Assembly (NCBI GenBank): GCA_013374015.1
Contig: BLLL01000013.1
Location: 1 to 48,216, forward strand
Direction of reading: 5' to 3'
DNA from: Candidatus Desulfovibrio kirbyi
GTDB taxonomy: Bacteria; Desulfobacterota; Desulfovibrionia; Desulfovibrionales; Desulfovibrionaceae
Length of the DNA stretch: 48,216 bases
A program made the translations under genes and the position numbers. Shown here piece after piece: positions 37,608 through 47,670 of the stretch; within the stretch, counting starts at the first letter, position 1, and each line of letters opens with the position of its first letter. Below the pieces are notes generated by a model. It did no database searches. It was not told the origin of the DNA and was given only the letters and a program-made list of their open reading frames with translations.

Positions 37608-39668
37608 GTGGGCGCTATTTTTTCTTCACAGGATGCCCCAAAGTACGGCCTGGGCGCGGATAAACCGGGCAAATCCTTCCGCTGGCTATATCTGCCTTTC
37701 ATGCTCCTGCTCGGCCTGGGGAGCATGGTTCTTGCCACACAGCGTATAGCGGCCTTTTGGGGTTATCATGCCGCTTTGGGCAAGCCTCTATTTACGGCCT
37801 TCGGCCAGCTTTGGTACATGCCTTGGTCGTTTTACACATGGCAAAGCAGTTTCAGCGCCCATGACGCTTACAGCTTCATGGAGCAAGTGATTACGCAAAG
37901 CCAAGCCCTTTTTCTGGTTCCGCAGTTCATCATCCTGGGCGTGTGGCTCGGCTTTATGAAAAAGTTGCGCGGGAGCGCCAGCCTGCACGGTTCGGCCCGT
38001 TGGGCGATTGAACCGGAAATCCGCAGTATGGGCTATTTTGGCGGCAAGGGCGTGTATGTGGGCGGCTGGCTCAAAAAATACGCTGGTCTGCCCGCGTTGC
38101 TCCGCTCCCTGCGCTCAAAGCCGGGGGAAGTCCAGTTATACCTCCGGCACAACGGCCCGGAGCATATCATGGTCTTTGCCCCTACCCGCAGCGGCAAGGG
38201 CGTTGGCCTGATTTTGCCCACGCTCCTGGCCTGGGAAGGCTCTTCCATAGTTCTGGATATAAAGGGCGAAAATTGGGCGCTCACGGCGGGCTATCGAAAG
38301 TCCCAAGGGCAAAGCGTCTTGCGTTTTGACCCTTCGGACGCTTCCGGAGCTTCGGCCCGCTTCAATCCTCTGGAAGAGATCCGCCTGGATTCCCTGCTGG
38401 CGATCCCGGATGTGCAGAACATGGCCTCTATGCTGGTTGATCCGGCAGGCAAGGGGTTGGAAGATCACTGGTCAAAAGCGGCCTTTGCCATGCTCGGCGG
38501 CGCTCTCCTGCATTGCTGCGTCATGATCCGACATGGGCAACAGCGCCCGGCAACCCTCTATGACCTTTCCTGCATGTTGGCTGATGAAAGCCGTACCATC
38601 AAACAGCTTTTTGAGGAAATGGTCAAAACGGATCACGCGGCCCTGCTCAAAGAGCTTTTCCCTGACGGTGAGGGTCAAGATTTCGGGGGCAAGGCTCATG
38701 TCTTTATCGCCGGTTCGGCGCGGGAAATGCTGAACAAAGCCGAAAACGAGGCAAGCGGCGTTGTTTCCACGGCCCTGACCAATTTGGCCTTATACCGCGA
38801 TCCTGTTGTTGCCCTCAATACCGCCTCTTGCGATTTCCGCATCCATGATCTGATGAACCATGAAACGTCGGTGAATCTCTATCTGGTGATTTCTCCGGCT
38901 GACATTGACCGGATGCGGCCTTTGCTTCGGCTCATGGTGGATATGATTGTCCGCCGCGTTTGTTCCAAAATGGAATTTGCGGACGGTGCCGGCAAGGCGT
39001 CTTATAAACACCGGCTCTTACTGCTGCTGGACGAATTTACCAGCCTGGGCAAGCTGCCGGTCATGGAAAAAGCCCTGGCCTATATCGCGGGCTACGGCGG
39101 CAAAGTCTATCTCATAGTGCAGGACATTACGCAGTTAAACGGCGTTTACGGCAAGGAAAACGCCATTATGGCGAACTGCCATGTCCGCATTGCCTATGCC
39201 CCCAACACCATTGAAACAGCCAAAACTCTTTCGGATATGACCGGCAAGACCACGGTGGTGGAAGAAAAGGTATCCCTTTCCGGCTCCCGCACCGGCCACA
39301 TGAAAAACGCCTCGGTCAACGTGACGGAAACAGCCCGGCCCCTGCTGACCCCTGATGAATGTATGCGCCTGCCCGGCCCGGAAAAAGACGGGCAAGGCCG
39401 GGTAACGAGGCCCGGCGATATGCTCATTTTCACGGCAGGCCAGCCGCCGATTTATGGACGCCAGATTCTCTACTTCTTTGATCCGGTCTTTTCCGCCCGC
39501 TCCAAAATGCCGGTTTCCGGCCTGAACGCCGTTTATTCCAGCGGCATCAGCGATTCCCTGTATGAAGCGCGGCCAAAAGAGTGGTACACGCCCCGGCCCG
39601 CAGCGGCAAAGCCCGTACCGGAAGCTCCAGCTCAAGAGAAAAATTATGAACGCTATTTTACGGAATAG
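37608..39668 (+). CDS. traG: TraG/VirD4 coupling protein
   Basis: This 686-residue coupling ATPase links the relaxosome to the secretion channel. It has three to four N-terminal membrane segments (within residues 20-125), Walker A FAPTRSGKGVG near residue 190 and Walker B LLLLLDEFTSLGKLP near 468. The GTG at 37608 has ggag 6 bp upstream. Its 3' end is present a second time as a remnant at 18812-18882. Confidence 0.92.
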   Translation: MGAIFSSQDAPKYGLGADKPGKSFRWLYLPFMLLLGLGSMVLATQRIAAFWGYHAALGKPLFTAFGQLWYMPWSFYTWQSSFSAHDAYSFMEQVITQSQALFLVPQFIILGVWLGFMKKLRGSASLHGSARWAIEPEIRSMGYFGGKGVYVGGWLKKYAGLPALLRSLRSKPGEVQLYLRHNGPEHIMVFAPTRSGKGVGLILPTLLAWEGSSIVLDIKGENWALTAGYRKSQGQSVLRFDPSDASGASARFNPLEEIRLDSLLAIPDVQNMASMLVDPAGKGLEDHWSKAAFAMLGGALLHCCVMIRHGQQRPATLYDLSCMLADESRTIKQLFEEMVKTDHAALLKELFPDGEGQDFGGKAHVFIAGSAREMLNKAENEASGVVSTALTNLALYRDPVVALNTASCDFRIHDLMNHETSVNLYLVISPADIDRMRPLLRLMVDMIVRRVCSKMEFADGAGKASYKHRLLLLLDEFTSLGKLPVMEKALAYIAGYGGKVYLIVQDITQLNGVYGKENAIMANCHVRIAYAPNTIETAKTLSDMTGKTTVVEEKVSLSGSRTGHMKNASVNVTETARPLLTPDECMRLPGPEKDGQGRVTRPGDMLIFTAGQPPIYGRQILYFFDPVFSARSKMPVSGLNAVYSSGISDSLYEARPKEWYTPRPAAAKPVPEAPAQEKNYERYFTE

Positions 39669-40143
39669 GCGCTTCGGCTTGCTCATTGCGGCTGCTGTGC
39701 TGGCTGTGCTGGCCGGTCTGCTGCTTTGGAACGCCGGGTATCGCGTCAACGTCACCCCGTCTTTACCCAAGGGCATTTATCGGCTTGCCTCCGGCGTTCC
39801 GGCCAAGGGCGATTTGGCGAGTTTTTGTCTGGAAGGGGAATTTGCCGATCTGGCGCGGGAGCGCGGCTATCTGCAAGCCGGTTCCTGCTCGTCCGGCCTG
39901 CGGCCTTTGCTCAAAACCCTGGCGGGCCTGCCGGGGGATTTTATCAATCCCGCTGCCCTGAATATTCGCGCTGCCGACAGTCAGGGCCGGGCCATGCCCT
40001 CCGTTCTGGAGGAAGGCAACATTCCGCAAGGCTACGCCCTGGCGCTGGCGGATCATGAAGGCAGTTTTGATGGTCGTTATTTCGGGCTGGTGCCTCTGGC
40101 AAGTCTCCGGAAGGTCAAGGCGGTGTGGCTGTGGCTGCCCTGA
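39646..40143 (+). CDS. traF: TraF-like conjugative signal peptidase (S26)
   Basis: This 165-residue protein has one N-terminal membrane helix and the S26 box NVTPSLPKGIYRL with the likely catalytic Ser, followed by a Lys shortly before GLPGDF. In IncP, TraF cyclises the TrbC pilin. It overlaps traG by 23 bp. ATG 39646 is chosen because the upstream frame lies wholly within traG. Confidence 0.88.
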   Translation: MNAILRNRRFGLLIAAAVLAVLAGLLLWNAGYRVNVTPSLPKGIYRLASGVPAKGDLASFCLEGEFADLARERGYLQAGSCSSGLRPLLKTLAGLPGDFINPAALNIRAADSQGRAMPSVLEEGNIPQGYALALADHEGSFDGRYFGLVPLASLRKVKAVWLWLP

Positions 40144-40282
40144 AACAAGGAAACCAGCGTTACCTCAAAACAGTGGCTAGCTGGTTTCAATCCATTTTCG
40201 CAGGTCACGCACTTCCAGACGGTAGCTGCTCCCCGCGCAATTTTACACTGCCAATTCCGCGCTGTGTCAAACACCTGCTGTC

Positions 40283-40543
40283 TTACGCCTGTTTCAGCGT
40301 ACCTTGCGAATTTTCCTGCAAATGGCTGTTCATCACAAATTTGATCAACGCCTGCCGGGAAACTCCCAAGCGTGAGGCTTCATTATCCATTGCACTGACC
40401 ATCCATGAGGGAAAATCCACATTGACGCGCTGTGCTTCTCTTCCAGGGCGGCGGGCTGATTTCCAGTCCACAAATTCGGAAATATCTTCCCCGGCGTCAA
40501 AGCGGCGTTCAAATTCCTCATCCGATATTTCTATCTTTTTCAT
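40283..40543 (-). CDS. brnA: BrnA-family antitoxin
   Basis: This 86-residue protein has an acidic N-terminus and a ribbon-helix-helix C-terminus (VNVDFPSWMVSAMDNEASRLGVSRQALIKFV), the BrnA pattern. It overlaps brnT by 26 bp and should neutralise it and repress the pair. Confidence 0.85.
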   Translation of the reverse strand: MKKIEISDEEFERRFDAGEDISEFVDWKSARRPGREAQRVNVDFPSWMVSAMDNEASRLGVSRQALIKFVMNSHLQENSQGTLKQA

Positions 40544-40793
40544 AGCGTTTTACCTCGTCGTTCTGCGAACGGCGCACAGAAATGATGCGCACCGCTTCAC
40601 CGCGATATGTGATGATTGCCGTCCAGTGGTGAGAGTCTATCAAACCAACAAGCAGATAACGCTTCTCGCCTGGACGCAAGATAAGCGCTTCCAGCCGGTC
40701 AACGTCATTCCAGAGCGCTTTGGCTTCCTCAAAATCAATGCCGTGCTTGGTTTTGTTGCTCAGGCTCTTGGCCGGATCATACTCAAATTTCAT
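40518..40793 (-). CDS. brnT: BrnT-family ribonuclease toxin
   Basis: This 91-residue protein begins FEYDPAKSLSNKTKHGIDFEEAKALW and contains RYLLVGLID and VRIISVRRSQNDEVKRYE, all typical of BrnT. ATG 40793 is favoured, with GGA just upstream, over a TTG at 40799 that lies in the palindrome. Confidence 0.87.
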   Translation of the reverse strand: MKFEYDPAKSLSNKTKHGIDFEEAKALWNDVDRLEALILRPGEKRYLLVGLIDSHHWTAIITYRGEAVRIISVRRSQNDEVKRYEKDRNIG

Positions 40794-40798
40794 TTCCA

Positions 40799-40821
40799 AA
40801 TGGTATAAGACTTATACCATT
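40799..40821. promoter_or_regulatory. perfect palindrome upstream of brnT
   Basis: aatggtataag (40799-40809) and cttataccatt (40811-40821) are perfect inverted arms around one A. It ends 6 bp before the brnT start. It is the likely operator for BrnA or the BrnTA complex. Confidence 0.65.
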
Positions 40822-40857
40822 TTGTCAACCAACTAACAATAACAAAGGAGAATTACC

Positions 40858-41058
40858 ATGAAAGACAAGGATTACTTCGCCGCCGCCGCAAGAGCGGTGG
40901 CGGAACAACTGGCGGACAACGCCGCCCTGCATGTTCCTCTTGACCCGGACGTTGCCGATTTTATGGGTGCGTTTTGGGAAGAGGCGTTATCCCTGGCGGA
41001 TGTTATTGAGGACGGTCTACTCACGCTGAACGAGCAGGGGGAGGCGCTGTATGTCTGA
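40858..41058 (+). CDS. small acidic protein, unknown function
   Basis: This 66-residue protein (AAARAVAEQLADNAALHVPLDPDVADFMGAFWEEAL) has a strong ribosome site (aaaggag) 8 bp before its ATG and overlaps the ArdC gene start by 8 bp. I do not recognise it. The overlap suggests co-expression with the antirestriction gene. Its net negative charge (many Asp/Glu) is worth noting in an antirestriction context, but it is too short to call a DNA mimic. Confidence 0.6.
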   Translation: MKDKDYFAAAARAVAEQLADNAALHVPLDPDVADFMGAFWEEALSLADVIEDGLLTLNEQGEALYV

Positions 41059-43476
41059 CACAAAAAAATCCACCGCGTCGAAAAAAGACAAGCCCGATCA
41101 CAAGCTCTTTTATGTGGAGTTTGCGGAAAAAATCATTGAACGCCTGAAAGCAGGCACCGCGCCCTGGCAGCAACCCTGGCATCCGGGAAGCGTCACCCTG
41201 GCTCCGCACAATCCCGTTTCCGGCACGGTCTATAAGGGCATGAACCGGATAAACCTGGGGCTCTGTCCGGGTATGACGATCCGCGCTGGATGACCTACAA
41301 TCAGGCTCAAAACAACGGCATGGGCGTCCTGCACGGGAGCAAAGCCACAACGGTGGTCTTTTACCAGTTTGCAGAAGAACAGGAGCGAAAGGGAGAGGAC
41401 GGCAAGCCCATTCTCGACAAAGATGGCAAGCCCCAAAAGCAGACGGTGGAACTGGAGCGGCCCATTATCCGCTTTGCCAAGGTTTTCAACGGGGAACAGA
41501 TTGACGGTATGCCGCCCTTGCAGCTTACGGACAAAGCCTTTGAATGGGAGCCTGTGGACAAGGCGGAAAGCATCCTCTCCGCCTCCGGCGCGGACATAAG
41601 GCACGATCAGAGTGACCGCGCCTTTTACCGCATTGCAACGGATTCCATCCATCTGCCGCCCAAGGAAAACTTTGATGAACCCGGCAAATACTACGGCACG
41701 GCCTTACATGAACTCGGCCATTGGACGCGGCATGAAACGCGGCTGAACCGGGAAAACGGGCCTTTCGGCTCGGAGCTTTATGCGCGTGAAGAACTGCGGG
41801 CGGAAATCGCTTCATGGATGCTCGGCCAGGATATAGGCATAGCCCACGATCCGGGTCAGCATGTCGCCTATGTGCAGTCCTGGGTAAAAGCTCTGGAAGA
41901 AGACCCCCTTGAAATCCAGCGGGCCTGCCGGGATACGGAACAGATCAAGGAATACGTCCTGGGCCTGGAACGCAAACAGGAAGTCACCCTGTCGCCGGAA
42001 AAAACGCTCCAGCCGGAACGTGAAGAAGGCATTGCGGCAATGGCGCTTCCCCCGCTTCCGGCCAAGGGCAAAACTTTTCTTACAGTTCCTTATGCGGAAA
42101 AAGAGGCGGTCAAAGCTCTTGGCGCGAAGTGGGACAAGCAGGAAAAAAGCTGGTTCGCGCCGGAAGGCACTGACCTTGCGCCCTTGAAAAACTGGCTGCC
42201 GGTGGAAAATGTCCGCCTTTTTGTCTGGCCGGAAACAGATTTTCCTGACCAGAAAGAGCGTTTCAGCGTCCAGACGCAACAGGCGGGCCTGTGGGCGCAT
42301 GTGAAGGGGCCAGATGACAAGCCGCTGCTCTTTGAAAAAGAAGAGGACGCCCTGGTGCTGCAACGGCAGTTCCGGCAAGCGGCTCCGGCTCTCTTGAAGC
42401 CTTTATCTCCACAAGAGGAATTTGCCCTGACCCTGCAAAAAGCCGGTCTGGATTTGCAGGGGCAAGCGCCGCTCATGGATGGAGAGATTCAGCGTGTGCC
42501 GCTGCTCGGCAAAGGTCTTGAACTTAACGGCGCGTACTGCGGCTATCTTGATGAAAACCCGCCTGCCGGATTGATACAAAATTTTTCCAGCGGCGAAAAA
42601 ACGCAATGGATCGCCACCGGGCATGTTTTGAGTGAGGAACAGCGCGAGATCATGCGCCGGGAACGGGAGCAGCAAAAGGTTGACCTTGAAGAGCGCTTTG
42701 ACCGTATTCATAACAATATGGCGGCAGAAGCCTTTGAACTCGTCAGGGAGATGGACGTTGCCTCGCCCGATCATCCTTTCCTGAAAGAGCGGGAGGTGGA
42801 ACCCTTCGGCGTCCATCAGGAGCAGGATACGCTTTATGTTCCGCTACGGAACAAGGCTGGCTATGTCCGCAATCTCAATATCATTGAATCCAATGGCGAC
42901 AGCCGCTTCCTGATCGGCGCGGAAAAGGAAGGCTGTTTCCACTTCATCACCGGCCCGGATCAGTATTCGAGCAATATCGACCCGAAAGAAATAGCCCAAG
43001 GTGAAATTGTGCTTTCCCAAGGCTACGCCTCCGGGGCTTCCCTGCATATGGCAACCGGCAAACCTGTGGCCGTGGCCTTTACGGCGGATAATCTGGAGCC
43101 TGTTGCCAGAGCTTTGCGGGAGCGCTTCCCGCAAGCGGAAATCACCATCTGCGCGGACAATAACCAATACGCCAGAACAGACGGCACAGTTCAAAACCGG
43201 GGCGTCATGGAAGCGGAACGCGCTGCCGAAGCCGTAGGCGGCAGGGTCATTGTGCCGGAGTTTACGGACACGGAAAAAACGCGCGGGCTGGTGGATTTTA
43301 ACGAGCTGCATGTTTCACGCGGCCTTGAGGAAGTCACGCGGCAAGTCGGCCTTGCCCTGGATAACGCCAAGCTGGCGGGAAAAGAGCTTGGCGAAAAATG
43401 GGATTCCGGCTGGTCACAGGACAAAAACCCGGACAAAGACCGGGCCAACACTTTGGAAAGAGGTATGGAATTATGA
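41051..43476 (+). CDS. ArdC-type antirestriction protein with zincin, DUF5710 and TOPRIM-like domains (frameshifted)
   Basis: Corrected, this is an 808-residue protein. The N-terminus is the ssDNA-binding ArdC/DUF1738 domain (KIIERLKAGTAPWQQPW, GMNRINL). A zinc metallopeptidase box HELGH follows (about residue 222), then DUF5710 (FLTVPYAEKEAVKALGAKWDKQEKSWFAP) and a C-terminal TOPRIM/primase-like region (IVLSQGYASGASLHMATG, ITICADNNQY). The first frame stops at 41293 and the next opens before GYDDPRW. One G is missing from a run near 41257; with it, NLGALSGYDDPRW is restored. Such proteins enter the recipient with transferred DNA and protect it from restriction. It overlaps the topoisomerase remnant by 4 bp. 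Confidence 0.75.
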
Positions 43477-43597
43477 AACTGTTTATTGTTGAATCTCCCG
43501 GCAAGGTGGCAAAAATTCAGGGCATACTCGGTTCCGGCTGGAAGGTGGCCGCTTCTGTGGGCCATGTGCGTGATATGCCCGCGAAGCAAATAGGCGT
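43473..43597 (+). pseudogene. N-terminal fragment of type IA DNA topoisomerase
   Basis: The start MKLFIVESPGKVAKIQGILG and GHVRDMPAKQIGV are the TOPRIM region of TopA/TraE-like topoisomerases. Homology ends at about 43594, where the sequence joins the 3' side of the Rha-type gene. A short unrelated tail follows to a stop at 43635-43637. Only ~40 of several hundred residues remain. Confidence 0.75.
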
Positions 43598-44433
43598 GTC
43601 CGCTTGGACAGGTATTCCGAATTGCCCCACAACGTAAAGAACAAACCGGACAGGGCAAAGATGATTTTATTGGCGCTGCGGATCGTTAAACACTCAAAAT
43701 CCTCTGGAGCAAGGCCATAGGCGCGTTTTAGAAATCCATAAAGATCGCCATCGCGGTAGGCTCGAAATTGAGTGCATCCATCCGCAATAAGGCGGATGCA
43801 ATCTAACTGCTCTTCCGCCGCCTTCTCTCCCGTATTGACCGGCAAGTGTTGAGCGCGAAACAAAAAGGAGAAAGCTCTGTCGGTATCGCCCAATGTGCAA
43901 TCTTCCAGCCGCCTGACGTTCAAGTGAAGGCAAAGGGACGTTTCGGCGGTTTCCAGAGGAAGATTGTCAAGATTTGCCCAATGGGCAAGCAGGGCGCGGA
44001 AAATTTTAACCATGCGGCCATGACGGATTTCCTCACTCTCCTGCGGCGGAATGTCTGCATGGCACATTTCACCCGCTGCCTGCTGACGCAAGGCGGCCTC
44101 CATGCTGTTGAATGCCTCAATGTATTGAAGTTGCCACGCCAGCGCCTTTTTGCCGGTAAATTTCATGGCAAGTAAAGTGAATGCGTCCCGATTGAGCAGA
44201 TACGTCGGGTCTTGCCGCATGGCATGGCCTAATTCCTTGGAAATATTGATGGGAGTAAAATTGCACACATTCCTTTCTTCCGGCAGGTTTTTGATCAGGC
44301 TTCTGATCTTACGCAAAACCTGATTATGATCCTTCTCAAAATGTTTCGCTACCTGGAGAGATGAAGCCATTGCCACTCCATGTTCTACTGTCAGTTCAAC
44401 GGGTTGTACGTCTTGAAGATTTTTTGTTCCCAT
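43595..44433 (-). CDS. Rha-family phage regulatory protein
   Basis: The protein starts at ATG 44433 (GGAG 7 bp upstream). The first ~110 residues are the pRha domain (VELTVEHGVAMASSLQVAKHFEKDHNQVLRKIRSL, then YLLNRDAFTLLAMKFTGKKALAWQLQYIEAFN). The rest is less familiar. The frame runs to 43483, but the last ~37 residues are antisense to the topoisomerase fragment, so the natural C-terminus is lost at the junction near 43595. Rha proteins are prophage antirepressors or lysogeny regulators, so this end is probably phage-derived. Confidence 0.8.
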
Positions 44434-44520
44434 GATGTTTCTCCTTTGTTGTGCGTTTTTTTCTTGTACGTTGAGCCTTGGCGAATAAGTTACCCCGTAG
44501 GGCAGGACTGTAAACAGCAT

Positions 44521-45085
44521 ACGAAGTGGGCCTGTTTACTCTGTCCTGTCCTATAAATGAAACGCATTATAACACGTAAATACAGTCTATGGAACACATA
44601 AACATAAATAATGCTTACATTTATTATCGGATGCTAACGAATGTTATAAAGATGCAGACGCTTTTTATGGCGATAATATAGACTGTTTGGGTATGCTTAC
44701 GACAGAACAACGGATGTTAACGTGGGTTACAGGCAAATTCAGGAAATTTAAGATGAGTTGAGGGCATGGTGAGAAGATATCTGTAACGGGTTTGCCTTGC
44801 TTTGGGTGGAGCAATCAATTATAAAAATGATCATGAGTGAAACGAAAGTTTACCCTGTTGACGCGGCTTGCATTCCTAATACGGACATGCGGAATTGATG
44901 CTTTCTGGCACATGTAGCACAGCAGACGCCCGCCGCGTTAGATAACCGTATGGACAGAACTACCGGAAGTGAACGCTTCCTGCATCCAGAAGTAATGATG
45001 AGCAAAATTTGTATATCTATTTTATGTAGATGAATAAGGGAATTTATATATTATCAATAGAATAAGTAAATTATGGGGATATAAT
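44521..45085. other. gene-free stretch
   Basis: About 565 bp without a convincing gene. It should contain the promoter of the Rha-type gene on the minus strand. Short repeats such as atgctaacg and atgttaacg are scattered through 44630-44720, but I cannot give them a function. Composition becomes AT-rich toward 45080. Confidence 0.5.
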
Positions 45086-45486
45086 ATGCCTATAACATCA
45101 GTATCAGGTTCTTGCTTTGTTGCTTTTTTAGATATTTCAGGATTTAAAAAAAAGATAATAAAAAGTCATAACTGTGCTGTAAATATTTTAAAACAATTTT
45201 ATCAAGCTGGATATGATGCTCTTAAACAATCTATTTCGGAGAGTGCAGAATTATCAATAATAATACACAAGATATTTTTAACGAAAATATTTCTCCATAT
45301 ATCAGAGAAAATAAAGAATATTTTTCTTATTATTGGAATTTAAATAATCATGAAAGGATAGATGAATTTGTCAAGGAGTATAATAAATCTAGAAAACTAA
45401 AATGTACTTGCAGTAAAAATGTAAAATGCGACTGCAAATATATTGCGATGCGAGATGCACTAAGAAAATATTCTAACGCACCTTAA
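45086..45486 (+). pseudogene. broken AT-rich gene, cyclase-like N-terminus
   Basis: The first frame (45086-45343) begins with FVAFLDISGFKKKIIK, a pattern seen at the start of nucleotide-cyclase-fold proteins. A second coding-like stretch (45250-45486) in the next frame encodes NENISPYIRENKEYFSYYW and a Cys-rich end (CTCSKNVKCDCKY). A single missing base near 45250 would join them into ~133 residues, but a larger deletion is also possible. The base composition is far more AT-rich than the transfer genes. Confidence 0.4.
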
Positions 45487-45568
45487 ACAAACTCTTATAC
45501 AGCCTGCTAGTCTGTACTTGTGGGGAGATGGATATTTCTCTTTCCCTGCCGATATTTGGGCAATACAC

Positions 45569-46393
45569 TTATTTGCGAACAATTTTCATAAAATTTTTAC
45601 CGAAAGCGGTAGGTTTTACCATCTTTCGTTTGTAAATATATCGTGTTTGAGTATTTACTTCACGAGATTTACCGAATTGTGCGAGGACTTCTTCAAAGTA
45701 TTTATCAATTTCAGCTTGTGCTGCGAAAGAGTAAAAACCATCAGATATTTCGATGAGTTTCAATCTCTCTAAATTGTCAATTACAATATCGTCTATTTTT
45801 TCTGCGACTTTGTCTTTTTGATATTTTACAAAAAAATCGTGATTAACACTATTTACGCCGTGTTCATAGGCGTAAGGCAATGTGCTTTTCAAGGCGGGGT
45901 GTCCTGGCTGAATAATCAAATTTATACATATATCAAACAATTCTATTCCTCCGTTTCCACCTTTGAAATGCGAGTGTATGAATTGAGCGTCAGCAGAGCT
46001 TAACTGTTTAATAACCTCGATAAAAGCAGGAACTACTGTGGATTTTGTATCTTTATTTATATCAGCCATAAGAATATCAACAAAGGCATTTTTAATATGC
46101 TCTTCATCAAGATTCCATTTTAAGGAATCACAAGCATTTCCCCAAATACTTATATTTGGATCGGTCCGCTTATCCTCTGGAATTTGCTTGATACTGTCTT
46201 CCAAAGACTGTTTGAATGCATTGAGTTTATACTCTGCATATATATTATACTTTTGCATTGGATAAAGCAATAGGTTGTGTATAAAATCTATAGCTGTTTT
46301 ACCCAACGCACCTGTTGATTTAGCTGGTTCCTCGAACGTAGCTATGGCAGTTTTATTAACTGACTCCGTCAAATCTAATTTCACATCCAGCAT
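45569..46393 (-). CDS. DUF4393 (Abi-alpha-like) protein
   Basis: This 274-residue protein starts at ATG 46393 with AAGGAG 8 bp upstream. The sequence (LGKTAIDFIHNLLLYPMQKYNIYAEYKLNAFKQSLEDSIKQIPEDKR, then DEEHIKNAFVDILMADINKDTKSTVVPAFIEVIKQLSSADA) matches my knowledge of the DUF4393/Abi-alpha family, linked to abortive infection. It is AT-rich and stands alone, like a recently acquired cargo gene. The defence role is inferred from the family name and location. Confidence 0.65.
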   Translation of the reverse strand: MLDVKLDLTESVNKTAIATFEEPAKSTGALGKTAIDFIHNLLLYPMQKYNIYAEYKLNAFKQSLEDSIKQIPEDKRTDPNISIWGNACDSLKWNLDEEHIKNAFVDILMADINKDTKSTVVPAFIEVIKQLSSADAQFIHSHFKGGNGGIELFDICINLIIQPGHPALKSTLPYAYEHGVNSVNHDFFVKYQKDKVAEKIDDIVIDNLERLKLIEISDGFYSFAAQAEIDKYFEEVLAQFGKSREVNTQTRYIYKRKMVKPTAFGKNFMKIVRK

Positions 46394-46584
46394 TCTTGGT
46401 TCTCCTTTTTTGCTCAAATTGCTAGAAGATGAATTATCTTTCCCCCTTGCAAGTATAACCTAAATAATGTTCTTGTCTATATATATAGTAACGGAACACG
46501 CCATGATTGTGAACTGCAAGTTTGCATTTCCCCTTTACGGCCGCGCCGTATGGCGCGTGTCTTTTTCCCATAGAGGTTAAACGT

Positions 46585-46842
46585 TGGCTCCGTCCAAAGC
46601 GCAAATAATCCTATAAATTGGCTTCATTCCTTCATGCTTATTTTTTGCCTATTGGTTTTATGCGCGACACATAGAGGGCAACTATGCGACACTTATTTTC
46701 CAGACAACGACAAAAAAATCCGGCCCAGCGATTTTATGCGCGTGGCGTCATGGTGGATGTAGTTTTTTAGGAGAGAAAACGCGCAGAAAATGCCCGTAGA
46801 ATAAAGAAAAACCTCACGGCTGGCTTGTCATCGTCTTTTTGC
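46585..46842. repeat. origin-like region downstream of repA
   Basis: This stretch is the intact counterpart of 13990-14257. It carries atgcgcgacac and atgcgacac motifs on the plus strand about 20 bp apart and a conserved AT-rich run. Its place just downstream of repA is where IncFII-like replicons keep oriV. No gene is seen from 46418 to 46842. Confidence 0.5.
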
Positions 46843-47628
46843 TTATGCGTGGCTGCCGGGGCTGTAATCGGCGGGCAAGCCAAGTTCCGCATTGGCTCGC
46901 CGTCGGCAATCTTCCGGCTCCAGCCCGGCCAGCATATATTGAGCGCACAGCCTATTCCAGCGTAGGGAATCAGTTTCGCGCCGCTTCTGGTCAGCCTGGG
47001 AGATTGGCATTGATCGTGTAAACATACTGCGTATGCCTTGTGAGGCCCGCCGCATCAAATCCGAAAGTTTTTTGTTCATCTGCATGGCCTTACGGCGCAA
47101 TCTTTCAGCTGCCTTGGCCCGTTCTTTCTGGAGCATGGGGGCAAGGCCAAGAAATTCAAAAAAACGCACGGTAACAACGCGGATCGCCCGCAATCCCACA
47201 TAATCACCATGTTCATTGAGCTTGCGCGGTTGCTTCACTTCCATCAGCCCTGCTTCCTTGAGATCGGCAATGGCGCGTTCGCAACGGCGTTGATTTATGC
47301 CTACCGCCGCGACAAGGGTTTTCATGTCCACATCCACAAAGCCATTGTCCAGGGTGGGAACGCCAAGGCACAGAGAGGCCAAATCCAGAAAAGACAAGAC
47401 CGTTTCAATGATAACCTGATAGGCTTCCCGGCGTTCTGATCTGGTTTGCCTGCTGCCTTTATTCAGAACATGGCATTTTTGAGGATGGCTATACCAAGCC
47501 TTTGCCCTTTCCGCCGCAAGTGAGAGAATACGCGGCAAACCGCCTTTGCCCTTACGGATGGGAAGGGCAGGGGTTAGCTGTGGCCGTTTTGGGTAATGGC
47601 CGCAACGGTTTCCGGTCGCGGCGCTCAT
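46843..47628 (-). CDS. repA: plasmid-type replication initiator, RepA-like
   Basis: This 261-residue basic protein has a winged-helix-like middle (VDMKTLVAAVGINQRRCERAIADLKEAGLMEVKQPRKLNEHGDY) and a helical C-terminus (QKERAKAAERLRRKAMQMNKK). The layout resembles IncFII-type RepA initiators, though my match is by eye. It is intact, unlike the copies at 111 and 14258. The start at 47628 follows directly on the repeat at 47630-47650. It suggests that the element can replicate as a circle, or descends from a plasmid. Confidence 0.6.
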   Translation of the reverse strand: MSAATGNRCGHYPKRPQLTPALPIRKGKGGLPRILSLAAERAKAWYSHPQKCHVLNKGSRQTRSERREAYQVIIETVLSFLDLASLCLGVPTLDNGFVDVDMKTLVAAVGINQRRCERAIADLKEAGLMEVKQPRKLNEHGDYVGLRAIRVVTVRFFEFLGLAPMLQKERAKAAERLRRKAMQMNKKLSDLMRRASQGIRSMFTRSMPISQADQKRRETDSLRWNRLCAQYMLAGLEPEDCRRRANAELGLPADYSPGSHA

Positions 47629-47629
47629 T

Positions 47630-47650
47630 CTGCTACCCTATTGCTACCCT
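47630..47650 (-). repeat. paired agggtagcaat motif before repA
   Basis: An exact inverted copy of 14853-14873. It ends one base before the repA start, where its AGGG could serve as the ribosome site. Confidence 0.55.
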
Positions 47651-47670
47651 GAAAAAGGGCAAAAGAAGAG

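Noticed and set aside
40125-40808. Plus-strand open frame of 227 codons
   Set aside because: Antisense to brnT and brnA, both of which match known families and have an operator-like palindrome.
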